Origin: JAAYCI01 sp964370045
Lineage (GTDB): Bacteria > Bacillota > Clostridia > Oscillospirales > Ruminococcaceae
Length of the DNA: 44,955 bases
NCBI GenBank assembly: GCA_964370045.1
Contig: CAYJGZ010000018.1
Span: 1-44,955, forward strand
Reading direction: 5' to 3'
The first letter of the stretch is position 1. Each line of letters opens with the position of its first letter. Positions 15,909-24,980 of this stretch are shown piece after piece. The notes beneath the pieces are model-generated. The model ran no database searches, had not been told where the DNA came from, and was given only the letters and a program-made list of their open reading frames with translations. Both the position numbers and the translations under genes were made by a program.

Positions 15909-17831
15909 ATGTCTGCAATATGGGGATGCGTGGATATGGCATCGGGCGAGATACCGCCGCAGTGCGCAAACGAAATGCAGGCGGCTTTCGCCAAATTTAG
16001 GATAGACAGGTTTTCCGCTGTGTCAAAGCCTTCTGCCGTAATGGGCTGTGCACTGCAATACATCCGCAGTTACTCGCAAAACGAAACGCTACCCATTTAC
16101 GATGAGGAGCGCAGGGAGATGTTCACCGCCGACTGCCTTGTGGACAATCGCTCACAGCTAATCGCTCAGCTGTGCCCGGGCGAGGCGTCCATTCCCGACG
16201 CCGCACTGCTTTTTTTGGCATACAAAAAGTGGGGGGCCGAGATGGCACGGCGGGTGTACGGGTGCTACTCCTACGCTGTGTGGAACACACACACCAAAAC
16301 GCTCCTGCTGGGGGCGGACCACACCGCAAGCAGAGCCATATACTACAAGCGGCAGGGCAGTCGCATCTACTTTGCCACACGCATGGAGAGCATCCTAAAC
16401 GCCTGCGGCCAAAAACAGCTGAACGAGGAATGGCTTTGCCTTTTTTTCGCCATGAAAAACCTCACCATCCTCGCAGAGCCGCTCGCCACACCCTACAAGG
16501 ATGTTTTTCGCATCGAAGCCGCCCACTATAATGTTTTCACAAATGAGGACACAAAGGCGGTGCGCTACTGGAGCTTTGAGGACGTAAAGCCTCTTCGCCT
16601 TGGGTCGGACAACGACTACAAAGAGTATTTTAGAGAGCTTTTTACACAATGCGTAAACGAAAGCATCGCCGATGTATCGGGTCAAACGGGCATTTTGCTG
16701 TCGGGCGGCTTTGACTCCACCGTCACGGCGGCGCTCGCCGCAAAAAAGCTTGCCGCCCAAAACAAAAAGCTTTACGGCTACACAAACGTACCCATAAAGG
16801 GCTACCGCTCGCCCTACAAAAAAGACTTTTTCACGGCGGACGAGACGGACACCATGCTGCGCTTTTGCGAAATGTACCCAAACATCCTGCCGCAAACATT
16901 TTCCCTGCCCGAGTGCGACGGCTATTCCAACGTGCGGGATATTTTAAGCGTGTACGAAACACCCTACAAGTCGCTCACAAACGTGGACTGGCTGCACTCA
17001 CTGTACAAAAAGGCGGGCGAGCAGGGCTGTCGGGTTTTGCTCACAGGCCAGTTTGGCAACGCAACGCTGTCCTGGGGCTCGGTGGAAGACTATGTGCACG
17101 AGATGCTTCACAAAGGACGGCTTTTGCACGCCGTCACCACCGTAAACAAAGCCTGCAAGCTGTATGGCTTTAGCCGAAAAAATTATTTCAAGAGCCTGCT
17201 AAAGTCCTACCTATCTCGCACGGACAAAAACGAGGACCTGCTTCAGTACACGTGGGTAAGGCGCACTACAGCACAGCGGCTGGGTGTTTGCGCAGGGGAT
17301 GCGCGCCTTTTGTACAACAGCACAAACCCAAAGCTTGCCCGTCTTTCCTTTCGCAAGCACCGCCGCATAGCCATAAACCCCACCGCATTTGCGCACATTG
17401 CGGATGTGGAGACGCAAATGTCCCTGCAAAACGGCTTTGTGCTTCGGGACCCCTCACGAGATATACGCGTTATCGAGTTTTGTAGCGCAGTACCGCTTCA
17501 GTGCTTCGTGAATGCACAGCCGCAGTCTCGTCGGCTGTCCCGTGCTTACTTTGGGGATTTGCTGCCCGATTGCATCACCGCCCAAACAGCGCCGAGGGGC
17601 AGGCAAAGCGCCGATGCACTCGAGCGTCTTTTGCCCCGCTGGGCGGAAATTCACAGCGACGCTATGCGTGTGTTTGAGAGCGAAGAGCTACAAAAATACC
17701 TCGATGCCGAGCGCCTGCAAAAGTCATTAAAGGACTTTCGCACCATAGACACAGCCTCTACGAACGCATCGGAGCTTTTGCCCTTTGGCATAGCGTATGT
17801 GGCAGGGGTGTTTTTGGAAATGCAGGGGTAG
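15909..17831 (+). CDS. Asparagine-synthetase-like lasso cyclase (C protein)
   Basis: 640 residues. The N-terminal glutamine-amidotransferase-like half lacks the catalytic Cys2 (it starts MSAIWG), so it cannot release ammonia from glutamine. The C half is an AMP-forming ATPase of the asparagine synthetase type with PP-loop LLSGGFDST (about 263-271) and a second site LTGQFGNATLSWG. That combination is characteristic of lasso cyclases (McjC family), which adenylate an Asp/Glu side chain and close the ring on the core N-terminus. Only a beta-lactam-synthetase-type relative would look similar. ATG 15909 has AAGGGG upstream. It follows the thioredoxin-like gene by 77 bases and precedes the nucleotidyltransferase. 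Confidence 0.82.
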   Translation: MSAIWGCVDMASGEIPPQCANEMQAAFAKFRIDRFSAVSKPSAVMGCALQYIRSYSQNETLPIYDEERREMFTADCLVDNRSQLIAQLCPGEASIPDAALLFLAYKKWGAEMARRVYGCYSYAVWNTHTKTLLLGADHTASRAIYYKRQGSRIYFATRMESILNACGQKQLNEEWLCLFFAMKNLTILAEPLATPYKDVFRIEAAHYNVFTNEDTKAVRYWSFEDVKPLRLGSDNDYKEYFRELFTQCVNESIADVSGQTGILLSGGFDSTVTAALAAKKLAAQNKKLYGYTNVPIKGYRSPYKKDFFTADETDTMLRFCEMYPNILPQTFSLPECDGYSNVRDILSVYETPYKSLTNVDWLHSLYKKAGEQGCRVLLTGQFGNATLSWGSVEDYVHEMLHKGRLLHAVTTVNKACKLYGFSRKNYFKSLLKSYLSRTDKNEDLLQYTWVRRTTAQRLGVCAGDARLLYNSTNPKLARLSFRKHRRIAINPTAFAHIADVETQMSLQNGFVLRDPSRDIRVIEFCSAVPLQCFVNAQPQSRRLSRAYFGDLLPDCITAQTAPRGRQSADALERLLPRWAEIHSDAMRVFESEELQKYLDAERLQKSLKDFRTIDTASTNASELLPFGIAYVAGVFLEMQG

Positions 17832-17923
17832 TGCGCACACAGTTTGCACTAATGTTTGATGTATAATATCGTTGCACACTTTCTATACTTCACTCTTTGC
17901 CACACCCCACGCACCTGCCCTCC

Positions 17924-17952
17924 TTGAAACCTTGGCTCTCTTATACTATAAT
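17924..17952 (+). promoter_or_regulatory. Promoter before the nucleotidyltransferase
   Basis: TTGAAA (17924-17929), exactly 17 bases, perfect TATAAT (17947-17952). It suggests that the downstream nucleotidyltransferase is transcribed separately from the cyclase. Confidence 0.75.
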
Positions 17953-18031
17953 TAACGTATCACACTGGGTGTGGTGTACCATTTGCCACCCTCCGAGCAC
18001 ACACTTTTCCCGCCACACGAAAGACACTTTT

Positions 18032-19264
18032 ATGGATACCTGCCACACTATTGTTTTTGATTTGTTGCGCTGTGCCATCAGCAAGGAGCAGTTTGTCCCC
18101 AAAAGGGACATCTGCTCGGATTGGTCTGCCATTTACGATATTATTCACAAAAACAAGCTGCACGGCATCATTTATCCTGTTGTGAAGAATTTTCAAGAAA
18201 GGCTTGCACTACCGGATGATGTGTATAAAAAATGGCAGCTTCAGGTGTTACAGCGCTCGGCATACCAGCAAAGGGCAAACCGTGAAACTTTGGCTTTGCT
18301 CAGCGCCGCACATGCGCAGGGCATTGATGCACTCACGTTCAAGGGGCTTGCGCTGGCACAGCTGTACCCCTTTGCGGAGACACGCTTTTCGGGCGACTGT
18401 GACATTTTAGTCTCGGATGAACATTGCAAGCGCATGGAGCGGCTTATGACAGAGCGCAGCTACTCATGCAACAAGGAGCTTTCAAAGCAAAATGTACACA
18501 TATGGCTTTTGCCGAACACCCTTTTGGTGGAGCTTCACCTGCGGCTGTGGGAGGACTTTGACAACGAGCACACCGCAATACTGCACCGCCTGCGCCTCGA
18601 CGCAGAGGAAACCCGCCTGCTGACACAGCAGGACGGCGGCCGCTTTTACACGCTGGGGCACTGGCAACACCTCGTGTACCAGATTTACCACATTGTAAAG
18701 CACCTCACCTACAAAGGCATTGATATTGTTCATTTTTCGGACATAACGCTATTTGTAAACAAACACATTCAAAATATAGACATGCCCCTATTTTGGCAGG
18801 CGATGCGGGAGCTTGGCTACGATGTGTTTTGTGAGTTTTTTTTCCGCACCTGTGTGCAGTACCTCGGCATGAGCCCCGACGCACTGTGCCCGGCTCTTGC
18901 AAGCACACCGCTTGCGCTGGGCGATATTCTGGCGGAGATTTTGCAGGTGGGCATAGTACAGCACGGCTCAAAGCAGGCGGACGATGCCTCCGTCACCGTA
19001 TACCGCAGCTATTACCGAAGCGGCAAAAAGTCCCGCTTTGCGCTGTTCACCCAGCTTATTTTCCCAAAGCCGAGCGAGCTAAACAGCCGCTACAAGTACG
19101 CACAGCGCTGTGTTGTTCTGCTTCCCGTAGCGTGGGTGCACAGGGCGTTTGTGCGCCTTTTTGGCAAAAAAGAGACAAACGGAAGCCTTAGCGAGCAGAT
19201 AAGCGGCAGTATGGACATCGCCACGCGCAGGCTTGAGCTTTTGAAGGACCTTAGGCTTATGTAG
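18032..19264 (+). CDS. Lasso-cluster nucleotidyltransferase family protein
   Basis: 410 residues, resembling the uncharacterised nucleotidyltransferase family often found beside lasso and related RiPP genes. Landmarks: helical N-terminus, FKGLALAQLYP (about 103-113), then RFSGDCDILV (about 118-127) with the metal-binding D-x-D of the polymerase-beta-like fold. In the pseudomycoidin pathway a relative (PsmN) modifies the phosphate placed on the peptide by the kinase, adding hexose. A similar step on phosphorylated Ser would fit this locus but is inference. ATG 18032 is 80 bases after a perfect -10 box; the ribosome site (GAAAG) is weak. The frame is open upstream to 17897 but crosses the promoter, so I reject that start. 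Confidence 0.7.
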   Translation: MDTCHTIVFDLLRCAISKEQFVPKRDICSDWSAIYDIIHKNKLHGIIYPVVKNFQERLALPDDVYKKWQLQVLQRSAYQQRANRETLALLSAAHAQGIDALTFKGLALAQLYPFAETRFSGDCDILVSDEHCKRMERLMTERSYSCNKELSKQNVHIWLLPNTLLVELHLRLWEDFDNEHTAILHRLRLDAEETRLLTQQDGGRFYTLGHWQHLVYQIYHIVKHLTYKGIDIVHFSDITLFVNKHIQNIDMPLFWQAMRELGYDVFCEFFFRTCVQYLGMSPDALCPALASTPLALGDILAEILQVGIVQHGSKQADDASVTVYRSYYRSGKKSRFALFTQLIFPKPSELNSRYKYAQRCVVLLPVAWVHRAFVRLFGKKETNGSLSEQISGSMDIATRRLELLKDLRLM

Positions 19265-19334
19265 CGTGCGCAAAATATCTTGCACACCTTACTCTTCACC
19301 CCCCCACAGACAGTCAAACCACTCGGAGCTTAAA

Positions 19335-21200
19335 ATGACCTTGTTTACCAAAAATCGCCACCGCCCAAAAAAAACACCCGTGATACGCCTTGGGGGAATT
19401 TTTTGCGCCCTCATGTTTTTGTGCGCCTGCGGTGGCAAAGTAACTGTTCCCTCCGTAAGCACAGCTACGTCCTCGCAGGGCAGTGCACCTGCGTCCTCAC
19501 AGCAGGCGTCCTCCTCTGCGCCCCAAAGCAGTAGCTCACAGCCTGCGCCCACCCCACCCGAGGTGCTGAGCGATTACATTCAGGTGCACGACGGCGCTTT
19601 GTGGGACGAAAACGGCGAGGAATACATCATCTACGGCATAAACTCCCCCGATGTGTGGTCGCCCGAGTTTCAGACGGAGTCGCACAGCCTTGAGTTTTAC
19701 GAGGCGGTGGCGGCATACGGCATGAACACGGTGCGCATCTGCACAAATTATAATAAATACGAAACCGTTCACGAAGACGGCACTTCCACCCTGCGCGTCG
19801 AAGGCTTTGATGCGCTGGAAATCAGCATAGCAAACGCCGCCGCCGCAGGCATACGTGTAATTATAGATATGCACTATCCCCCCGGCGGTGCGCACGCATA
19901 CAACGAGGGCACCGCCCTTTTTTATGACGATGCCCTGCAAACAAGATATTTTGCGCTGTGGCAGGAGATGGCACGCCGCTTTGCAAACAACCCCACCGTC
20001 ATAGGCTACGGACTTTGCAACGAGCCTGTCGTGCCATTTTACGGCTCTGTCGAGGCCGCACTAAACGGCTACACACAGCTTATGCAAAAGCTCGTGGACA
20101 GCATCCGCAGCATAGACAAAAACCACGTGCTGGTGATACAGCCCCCCTACGGCTACTTTGACGAAACCGAAACGGGCGCACAGGTATCCAGCGGTGATAT
20201 AACATGGGGCATTATGGACATGCCACAGCTTGTGGATGTGCAAAACAACATCCTCACCGAGTTTCACCTGTACAAATCGGCGGATGTGCCCTACGGCAGT
20301 GAATTTTTATGGGAAAGGCCGCTTTACCCCACCCAAAAGCAGGCGTACGCAGACAACATCCAAAGCGAGGAATATTTTTCGCTGGATGCCTGGCACGAGC
20401 TGGGCGCCTTTGCTACCGACGAGTGGCAAACCGTAAGCTTAGAGTACACTTTGGAGCAGGGCGACATTGCGTCTATGGCGCCGCTTTTGGCCATGTATGG
20501 CCTTGAGGGGGAGGCACGTGTGTACTTGGACGAGCTTTTAATCACCATACAAAATGATACGGGCACGCACACCGTGCTGGATATAGACTACAACGAAAGC
20601 TTTGTTACGGACTATTCCGGCCGCCTTATCCCCGACACATACGCCGTAGATAATCCCTGGCAGCAGGACGACAGGCTACTGATGTATGCCCCCGCCATAG
20701 AGCAGTACGGCGACAACCGCTACCTGCTGTCCCGCCATGCTGTCGTTCTGCGCCGTGGGGAAACACTGCGTGTCACCGCAAATGTCCGCACGGAAAACAT
20801 GGGCGACATGCAGGGCAGTATGCGATTAAAGCTAAACATGGACGTGTTTACTTTGCAGGACGCTTCAAAGCCTATATTTTCCTTTGAAAGCAGGGACGAC
20901 CTTGAGCAAAAAATCACCTACATGCAGCAGCAGGCGGCAATGTACGACTGCCCCGTTTACATAGGTGAAGTTGGCGCAAACAAGGACGGCCTTTCGCCCG
21001 AGCTAAACTACGAGCAGTGGTTTAGCGACATTAGCGAAATTATCGGCGAGCATAGGCTTGGCTTCACCTGGCATCAGGCAAACGGCTCGGGCAAGTACGG
21101 CCTGTGGCAGATTGCGCAGGATGGCTCACGCTCCGCTCACCCAATATTGGACGAAATGGTACGCACACATTTTATGAATATCGACTACGGAGATGCTTAA
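19335..21200 (+). CDS. Lipoprotein glycoside hydrolase, GH5-like
   Basis: 621 residues. Lipoprotein signal with FLCAC (Cys32), then a Ser/Gln/Pro-rich linker to about residue 77. The catalytic TIM-barrel follows: YGINSPDVWSP, MNTVRICTNYNKY, RVIIDMHYPPGG, GYGLCNEP with acid/base Glu230, and late in the chain PVYIGEVGANKDG with nucleophile Glu545, then FTWHQANG. A segment of about 190 residues between the two catalytic parts (roughly 350-500) is rich in beta strands and looks like an inserted carbohydrate-binding module. It would act on a beta-linked glycan at the cell surface, perhaps trimming the polysaccharide made by the neighbours. ATG 19335 has GGAG upstream. Confidence 0.8.
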   Translation: MTLFTKNRHRPKKTPVIRLGGIFCALMFLCACGGKVTVPSVSTATSSQGSAPASSQQASSSAPQSSSSQPAPTPPEVLSDYIQVHDGALWDENGEEYIIYGINSPDVWSPEFQTESHSLEFYEAVAAYGMNTVRICTNYNKYETVHEDGTSTLRVEGFDALEISIANAAAAGIRVIIDMHYPPGGAHAYNEGTALFYDDALQTRYFALWQEMARRFANNPTVIGYGLCNEPVVPFYGSVEAALNGYTQLMQKLVDSIRSIDKNHVLVIQPPYGYFDETETGAQVSSGDITWGIMDMPQLVDVQNNILTEFHLYKSADVPYGSEFLWERPLYPTQKQAYADNIQSEEYFSLDAWHELGAFATDEWQTVSLEYTLEQGDIASMAPLLAMYGLEGEARVYLDELLITIQNDTGTHTVLDIDYNESFVTDYSGRLIPDTYAVDNPWQQDDRLLMYAPAIEQYGDNRYLLSRHAVVLRRGETLRVTANVRTENMGDMQGSMRLKLNMDVFTLQDASKPIFSFESRDDLEQKITYMQQQAAMYDCPVYIGEVGANKDGLSPELNYEQWFSDISEIIGEHRLGFTWHQANGSGKYGLWQIAQDGSRSAHPILDEMVRTHFMNIDYGDA

Positions 21201-21249
21201 TGTATCCCCTGCAATGGCACCCCAATTTATAAGACTGTAGGTATGTAAT

Positions 21250-22029
21250 ATGCAAAATGAGAACCAAACCACCTTTAGCAGCAGCGAAAGAACACACAAT
21301 CTACAAATGCTGGATTTGTGGAGATGCTTTCAGGTGTGGAAGCGCAACATCCTGCTTACACTGCTAATAACACTGCTCGCTTTTTTGGTGTCTGTATTTT
21401 TGACACTGCGCCCTCGCGCCAATGTATACGAGGCATTCTCCACCATGTACAGCACCGCCAGCAGCGGCTATAGCCTGGACGAGGCGCTGCAAACCACCTC
21501 TGTCATGCGCCAGTACTCGGAGGTTATCACCAGCACAAAGGTGCTGGACCATGCGGCAGAGCTGATAGGCGACGAGGAGCTCACGGGCGAAATGCTGGGC
21601 GCAATGGTATCTGTCAATGCGCTGGAGGATTCCTCTGTTTTGCGCATAAATGTGCGCACCTCTGAGCCGGAGCTCGCCGTTGTGGCAGCAAACGCCGTGT
21701 CCACCGCCTTTGTGTCCGAAATATCCAATATCACAGGGCAGAGCAATGTTCATGTTTTGGATATTGCCACCGACTATGTAATGGTGGAAAACGGCGAGTC
21801 GGACAAAACTATGCTTCGCATTTTGCTGACAGTGGCCGCCTTTTTCATCAGCAGTGGGCTGTGGGTTGTTTTTGATGTTTTTTCCTCCAAAATTCACTCG
21901 CTGGAGGGCGCTTCCCTGGACGGCGAGATAGAACTGCTGGGCATAATACCCGACTTTGCGGCGGCGCAAGGCTCTAAAAGCGCAAAAAAATCAGCTCGGG
22001 CAAGGGGGGCTAACAGTGGAAGACCGTAA
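21250..22029 (+). CDS. CpsC/Wzz-like chain-length modulator
   Basis: 259 residues with two membrane helices (about 34-53 and 185-205) flanking an extracytoplasmic domain, the CpsC/CapA layout. Such proteins set polysaccharide chain length and activate the partner CpsD tyrosine kinase through the cytoplasmic tail. Here the tail ends in basic, Ser/Ala-rich sequence after GIIPDF, where the kinase usually docks. The CpsD-like gene starts inside its last codons (overlap 14 bases), so they are coupled. Start ATG 21250 has TAGG upstream. Confidence 0.82.
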   Translation: MQNENQTTFSSSERTHNLQMLDLWRCFQVWKRNILLTLLITLLAFLVSVFLTLRPRANVYEAFSTMYSTASSGYSLDEALQTTSVMRQYSEVITSTKVLDHAAELIGDEELTGEMLGAMVSVNALEDSSVLRINVRTSEPELAVVAANAVSTAFVSEISNITGQSNVHVLDIATDYVMVENGESDKTMLRILLTVAAFFISSGLWVVFDVFSSKIHSLEGASLDGEIELLGIIPDFAAAQGSKSAKKSARARGANSGRP

Positions 22030-22816
22030 GGAAATATACAGCCTAAACTCTCCCATAATGGACAACGCCGTAGACCAAATTGTGGTGAAGCTTTATAGGC
22101 AAAAACAAAAGCACAATAGCAGGGTGTTTTTGGTGTGTGGGTGCGAGCCGGGTATAGGCACCACCACCATCGCCATAAACCTTGCGCTGTCCACTGCGGC
22201 GGCAGGCTGGAAAACACTGCTCATAGATGCCGATTTCCGCAAGGATTTAAGCTACAAACGCCTTGGCCGGGAAGGCCAAAACCTAAACGGCTACCTCATG
22301 GGGCATATCCACTCGGTAGACACACTGCCCACAGATACAAACCGCCCCAATCTGTGCTATCTGTCCAGCGGTGTTCCCACCATCAGCCCGCTCAATCTGC
22401 TTGGCTCAAAGCGCATGGAGCACCTTTTGGTAGATTTACGTGACCACTTTGATTTTATCATTGTGGATGCACCCTCGCCCCAAGCGGCGGTGGATGCGTG
22501 TGTTTTAACGCCACTTGTGGACGAAAACATACTGGTAGCAAGGTGGGAACACACCACAACAAAGCAAATACAGCAAGCTCACCTACTGCTGAAAGAGGCA
22601 CACGGGCGGGTGATGGGCGTTGTGGTAAACCGCATAGAGGCAACCTCCTTCAAAAGGCTGAACCGCGACCACGCCTACTTTATTGAAAAACGATATACAA
22701 ACCAAGGTAGTGCACAAATCGCAGCGGACCCTCTCCCCGAAAAAAAAGCGGCCACAAATGTTTATGTAGCCCCAGGCACAAAAAACACATCAGGCAGTAA
22801 AGGCGGCGAAAAATGA
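22016..22816 (+). CDS. CpsD-like BY-kinase family ATPase, degenerate P-loop
   Basis: 266 residues in the CpsD/Wzc cytoplasmic fold: NSPIMDNAVDQIVVKL at the N-terminus, P-loop region CGCEPGIGTTTIAINLA, Walker A' LLIDADFRK, and Walker B FDFIIVDAP. The Lys of Walker A is replaced by Thr (GIGTTT instead of GxGKST), and the C-terminus has only two Tyr rather than a Tyr cluster. It may be a non-kinase partner of CpsC or an unusual ATPase. I choose GTG 22016, with GGGGGG 8 bases before; the TTG at 21956 lies within cpsC and has no site. The stop overlaps the next ATG (ATGA). Confidence 0.75.
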   Translation: MEDRKEIYSLNSPIMDNAVDQIVVKLYRQKQKHNSRVFLVCGCEPGIGTTTIAINLALSTAAAGWKTLLIDADFRKDLSYKRLGREGQNLNGYLMGHIHSVDTLPTDTNRPNLCYLSSGVPTISPLNLLGSKRMEHLLVDLRDHFDFIIVDAPSPQAAVDACVLTPLVDENILVARWEHTTTKQIQQAHLLLKEAHGRVMGVVVNRIEATSFKRLNRDHAYFIEKRYTNQGSAQIAADPLPEKKAATNVYVAPGTKNTSGSKGGEK

Positions 22817-23775
22817 GTAAAACAAAAAAAAGAGGGATTTTGCTTAGCCTTCTGTTGGTGCTTGCTTTATCCCTTGGCGGAATAAGTGCGTATGCTACAG
22901 CACCGCCCGATGAGGACGATATACTTTCACAAAGTATCCCCGAGCTGGTGCTGCTTTCTTATGAAATCACAGAGGGCAGCCTTGTGGCAGAGCAGCAGGT
23001 AACCATTCAGTTTGAGCTACAAAACACCGATGAGCTTTTGCCGCTAAATGGTATCACGCTTAGCTTTGGCACGGACACAGATGGCCTTTACCCCGTGTTT
23101 GGCGAGTCCAACATACTGTACATTCCCTCCATTGCACCGGGCGAGAGCTATACTACACAAAAGCGCTTTAGCATTTCGGGCATTGCCGCCCAGCTGGTGG
23201 AGCTACCTGTGGAGATGAGCTACACCCCCTTTGGCGGCGAAAGACGCCTGAGCGAGGCGGTGGTCTATCTTCCCGTATTCGGGCCGTCCAGCTTTTATTC
23301 ACAGCTGGATGTACCCTCCTCCGCCTATGCCGGAACACCGCTACTTGTCAGCGGCTTTTGCAACAATATAGGGCAAATGGACCTGCAGGACCTCACCATA
23401 AACATAGAGACCGTCCGGCCCGGCGGCGAGACAACAAACCTTGTTTCAAGCGTGATAGGCAGGCTCACAGCGGATGCGCAGGTATCTGTTTCGGAGATGT
23501 ACACGTTAGATACGCCCGACACAACCCAAACGCTAAGCATATACTTCACCTTTACGGACACACAGGGCAACCTTTTTGAGCTACCCGCCACAACCTACTC
23601 GGTGTCGGTGCTTGACGCAAGCGAACAGCTGCCCACCCCTGATACGGAGCAAACCTCGTCCGAACAACTATCCTCGGACGAGGTGGGATATACCACACTG
23701 CTCATCGGCGGGCTTATTGTGCTAATTTCGCTGGCAATAGGCTTTATTTTACTGCGGCGCAAAAACAGAAGATAG
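22813..23775 (+). CDS. Secreted membrane-anchored protein of the polysaccharide locus
   Basis: 320 residues, family not recognised. A signal peptide (about 1-30, ending near AYA) is followed by two or more beta-rich domains of about 110 residues with Ig-like or COG1361-type character (ITEGSLVAEQQVTIQFELQN and a second block near SSAYAGTPLLVSGFCNN). Then comes a Thr/Ser/Glu-rich linker, a membrane helix (about 295-316) and RRKNRR. It is therefore anchored with most of the chain outside. ATG overlaps the stop of the CpsD-like gene, so it belongs to the same operon; a role in polysaccharide export or attachment is a guess. Confidence 0.65.
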   Translation: MSKTKKRGILLSLLLVLALSLGGISAYATAPPDEDDILSQSIPELVLLSYEITEGSLVAEQQVTIQFELQNTDELLPLNGITLSFGTDTDGLYPVFGESNILYIPSIAPGESYTTQKRFSISGIAAQLVELPVEMSYTPFGGERRLSEAVVYLPVFGPSSFYSQLDVPSSAYAGTPLLVSGFCNNIGQMDLQDLTINIETVRPGGETTNLVSSVIGRLTADAQVSVSEMYTLDTPDTTQTLSIYFTFTDTQGNLFELPATTYSVSVLDASEQLPTPDTEQTSSEQLSSDEVGYTTLLIGGLIVLISLAIGFILLRRKNRR

Positions 23776-23802
23776 GCATGTGTGGCAGGCGCGGTGTAAA
23801 AA

Positions 23803-23840
23803 CAAAAAACACCCCGTTTTCACACGGAGTGCCCCTTTTT
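23803..23840. terminator. Bidirectional terminator between convergent genes
   Basis: CACCCCGT (23810-23817) pairs with ACGGAGTG (23824-23831, one mismatch). T run on the right and A run on the left, between genes that converge. Confidence 0.7.
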
Positions 23841-23867
23841 ATCTTTCGTGTTTCGCCACCGCTTTGC

Positions 23868-24821
23868 CTACGCCTCGTGGCGCAGTGTTATGCACACAAG
23901 CTCCCTGTTATTATACAGCCTTGGGATAAATGACGAATCCCCAAGCCCCCTGCCCGACACCATGGTGGACGCCCCCTGCGTGAACACCCCACCGTCGTAC
24001 TTCGGGAAAGGCTCGTTGTCTGTGCCCAAAAGCCCCCCTATAAACGGCAAGCGTATTATGCCGCCGTGCGTGTGCCCCGCTATCACAAGGTCGTAGTTCA
24101 TCGGGGCTATCTCGTCAAATTTATCGCTGAAGTGGCTTAAAAATATGTTGTACTGCGAGGTGTCGTGCGGCGTGTGCTCGTAGTCTGTCCAAAAATCTCC
24201 CTCGCCGTTTGTCAGCATTTTTTGGCCGTACATAAATATTTGCTCATCCTCTGCGCCGCCCGGGGAGGATAGCACCGCACCCGCATCGTCCAAAAACACA
24301 ACGCCGTTTGCCGCATACATCTCTTTCAGCTCGCTCAGTGCGTGCTGGTTGTCCAGCTCGTGGTTGCCGGATATGGCGTACACAGGCGCAATGCCCCTTA
24401 TTCCCGCCAAAAGGTCGGATATGCTTTGATAGTCAAAGTAATCTCGGTTTATCATATCCCCTGTCAGCACAATAATGTCCGGCTTTAGCTTTTCAACTTC
24501 GCTTATCAGCTCCTCCTGCCCTTGCCCAAACACCCTGTTGTGCAGGTCCGTTATCTGCACAATGGTATACCCGTCGAATGACGGCGGCACTTTGGGGCTT
24601 GCGATGGTGTAGCTCGTCACCGAAAGCCCGTTTGTGAAAAGCCCTATCCCCAAAAACACCGCCATTGCGAAAATAACGCACATCACCACGATGCGCTTTG
24701 GGGAAAATTTTCCTCGTTTTCTTTTTGTGAATACTTTATTTTCGCCCCGGCTTTGTGCCGCATTTTCTGCGCCCTGCTCATTTATGCCTATATCGTCCTG
24801 TTCCCTATCGGGAAAGTACAT
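23868..24821 (-). CDS. Membrane-anchored metallophosphoesterase
   Basis: 317 residues. A cytoplasmic N-terminus of about 40 residues precedes one membrane helix (about 44-64); the calcineurin-like domain follows outside: ITDLHN (D-x-H), TGDMIN (GD), GNHE, and AGHTHGG. These are the metal ligands of the YkuE/YaeI type of phosphoesterases, which act on lipid or sugar phosphates at the membrane. ATG 24821 is preceded by AGAGGTG; the 22 upstream codons to 24887 have no site. It stands alone on the minus strand within the polysaccharide locus. Confidence 0.85.
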   Translation of the reverse strand: MYFPDREQDDIGINEQGAENAAQSRGENKVFTKRKRGKFSPKRIVVMCVIFAMAVFLGIGLFTNGLSVTSYTIASPKVPPSFDGYTIVQITDLHNRVFGQGQEELISEVEKLKPDIIVLTGDMINRDYFDYQSISDLLAGIRGIAPVYAISGNHELDNQHALSELKEMYAANGVVFLDDAGAVLSSPGGAEDEQIFMYGQKMLTNGEGDFWTDYEHTPHDTSQYNIFLSHFSDKFDEIAPMNYDLVIAGHTHGGIIRLPFIGGLLGTDNEPFPKYDGGVFTQGASTMVSGRGLGDSSFIPRLYNNRELVCITLRHEA

Positions 24822-24980
24822 GGTGTCACCTCTCATGTGCCGTATTGTCGAGAATTTCACCCCACCCGACACGGCAAAAGGTATCATATTTTTTGCGCTG
24901 TGTCAAGGTGATTTGCCCCTTTACCCTGTGCAATCAGCGCTATATTCACACCCCAAAACAAGCTTTCAAGAGGAATTTTT

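Noticed and set aside
17897..18031. ATG 17897 as start of the nucleotidyltransferase
   Set aside because: The extension crosses a consensus promoter and is not protein-like.
21956..22015. TTG start for the CpsD-like protein
   Set aside because: No ribosome site; GTG 22016 has GGGGGG at the right distance and begins at the conserved region.
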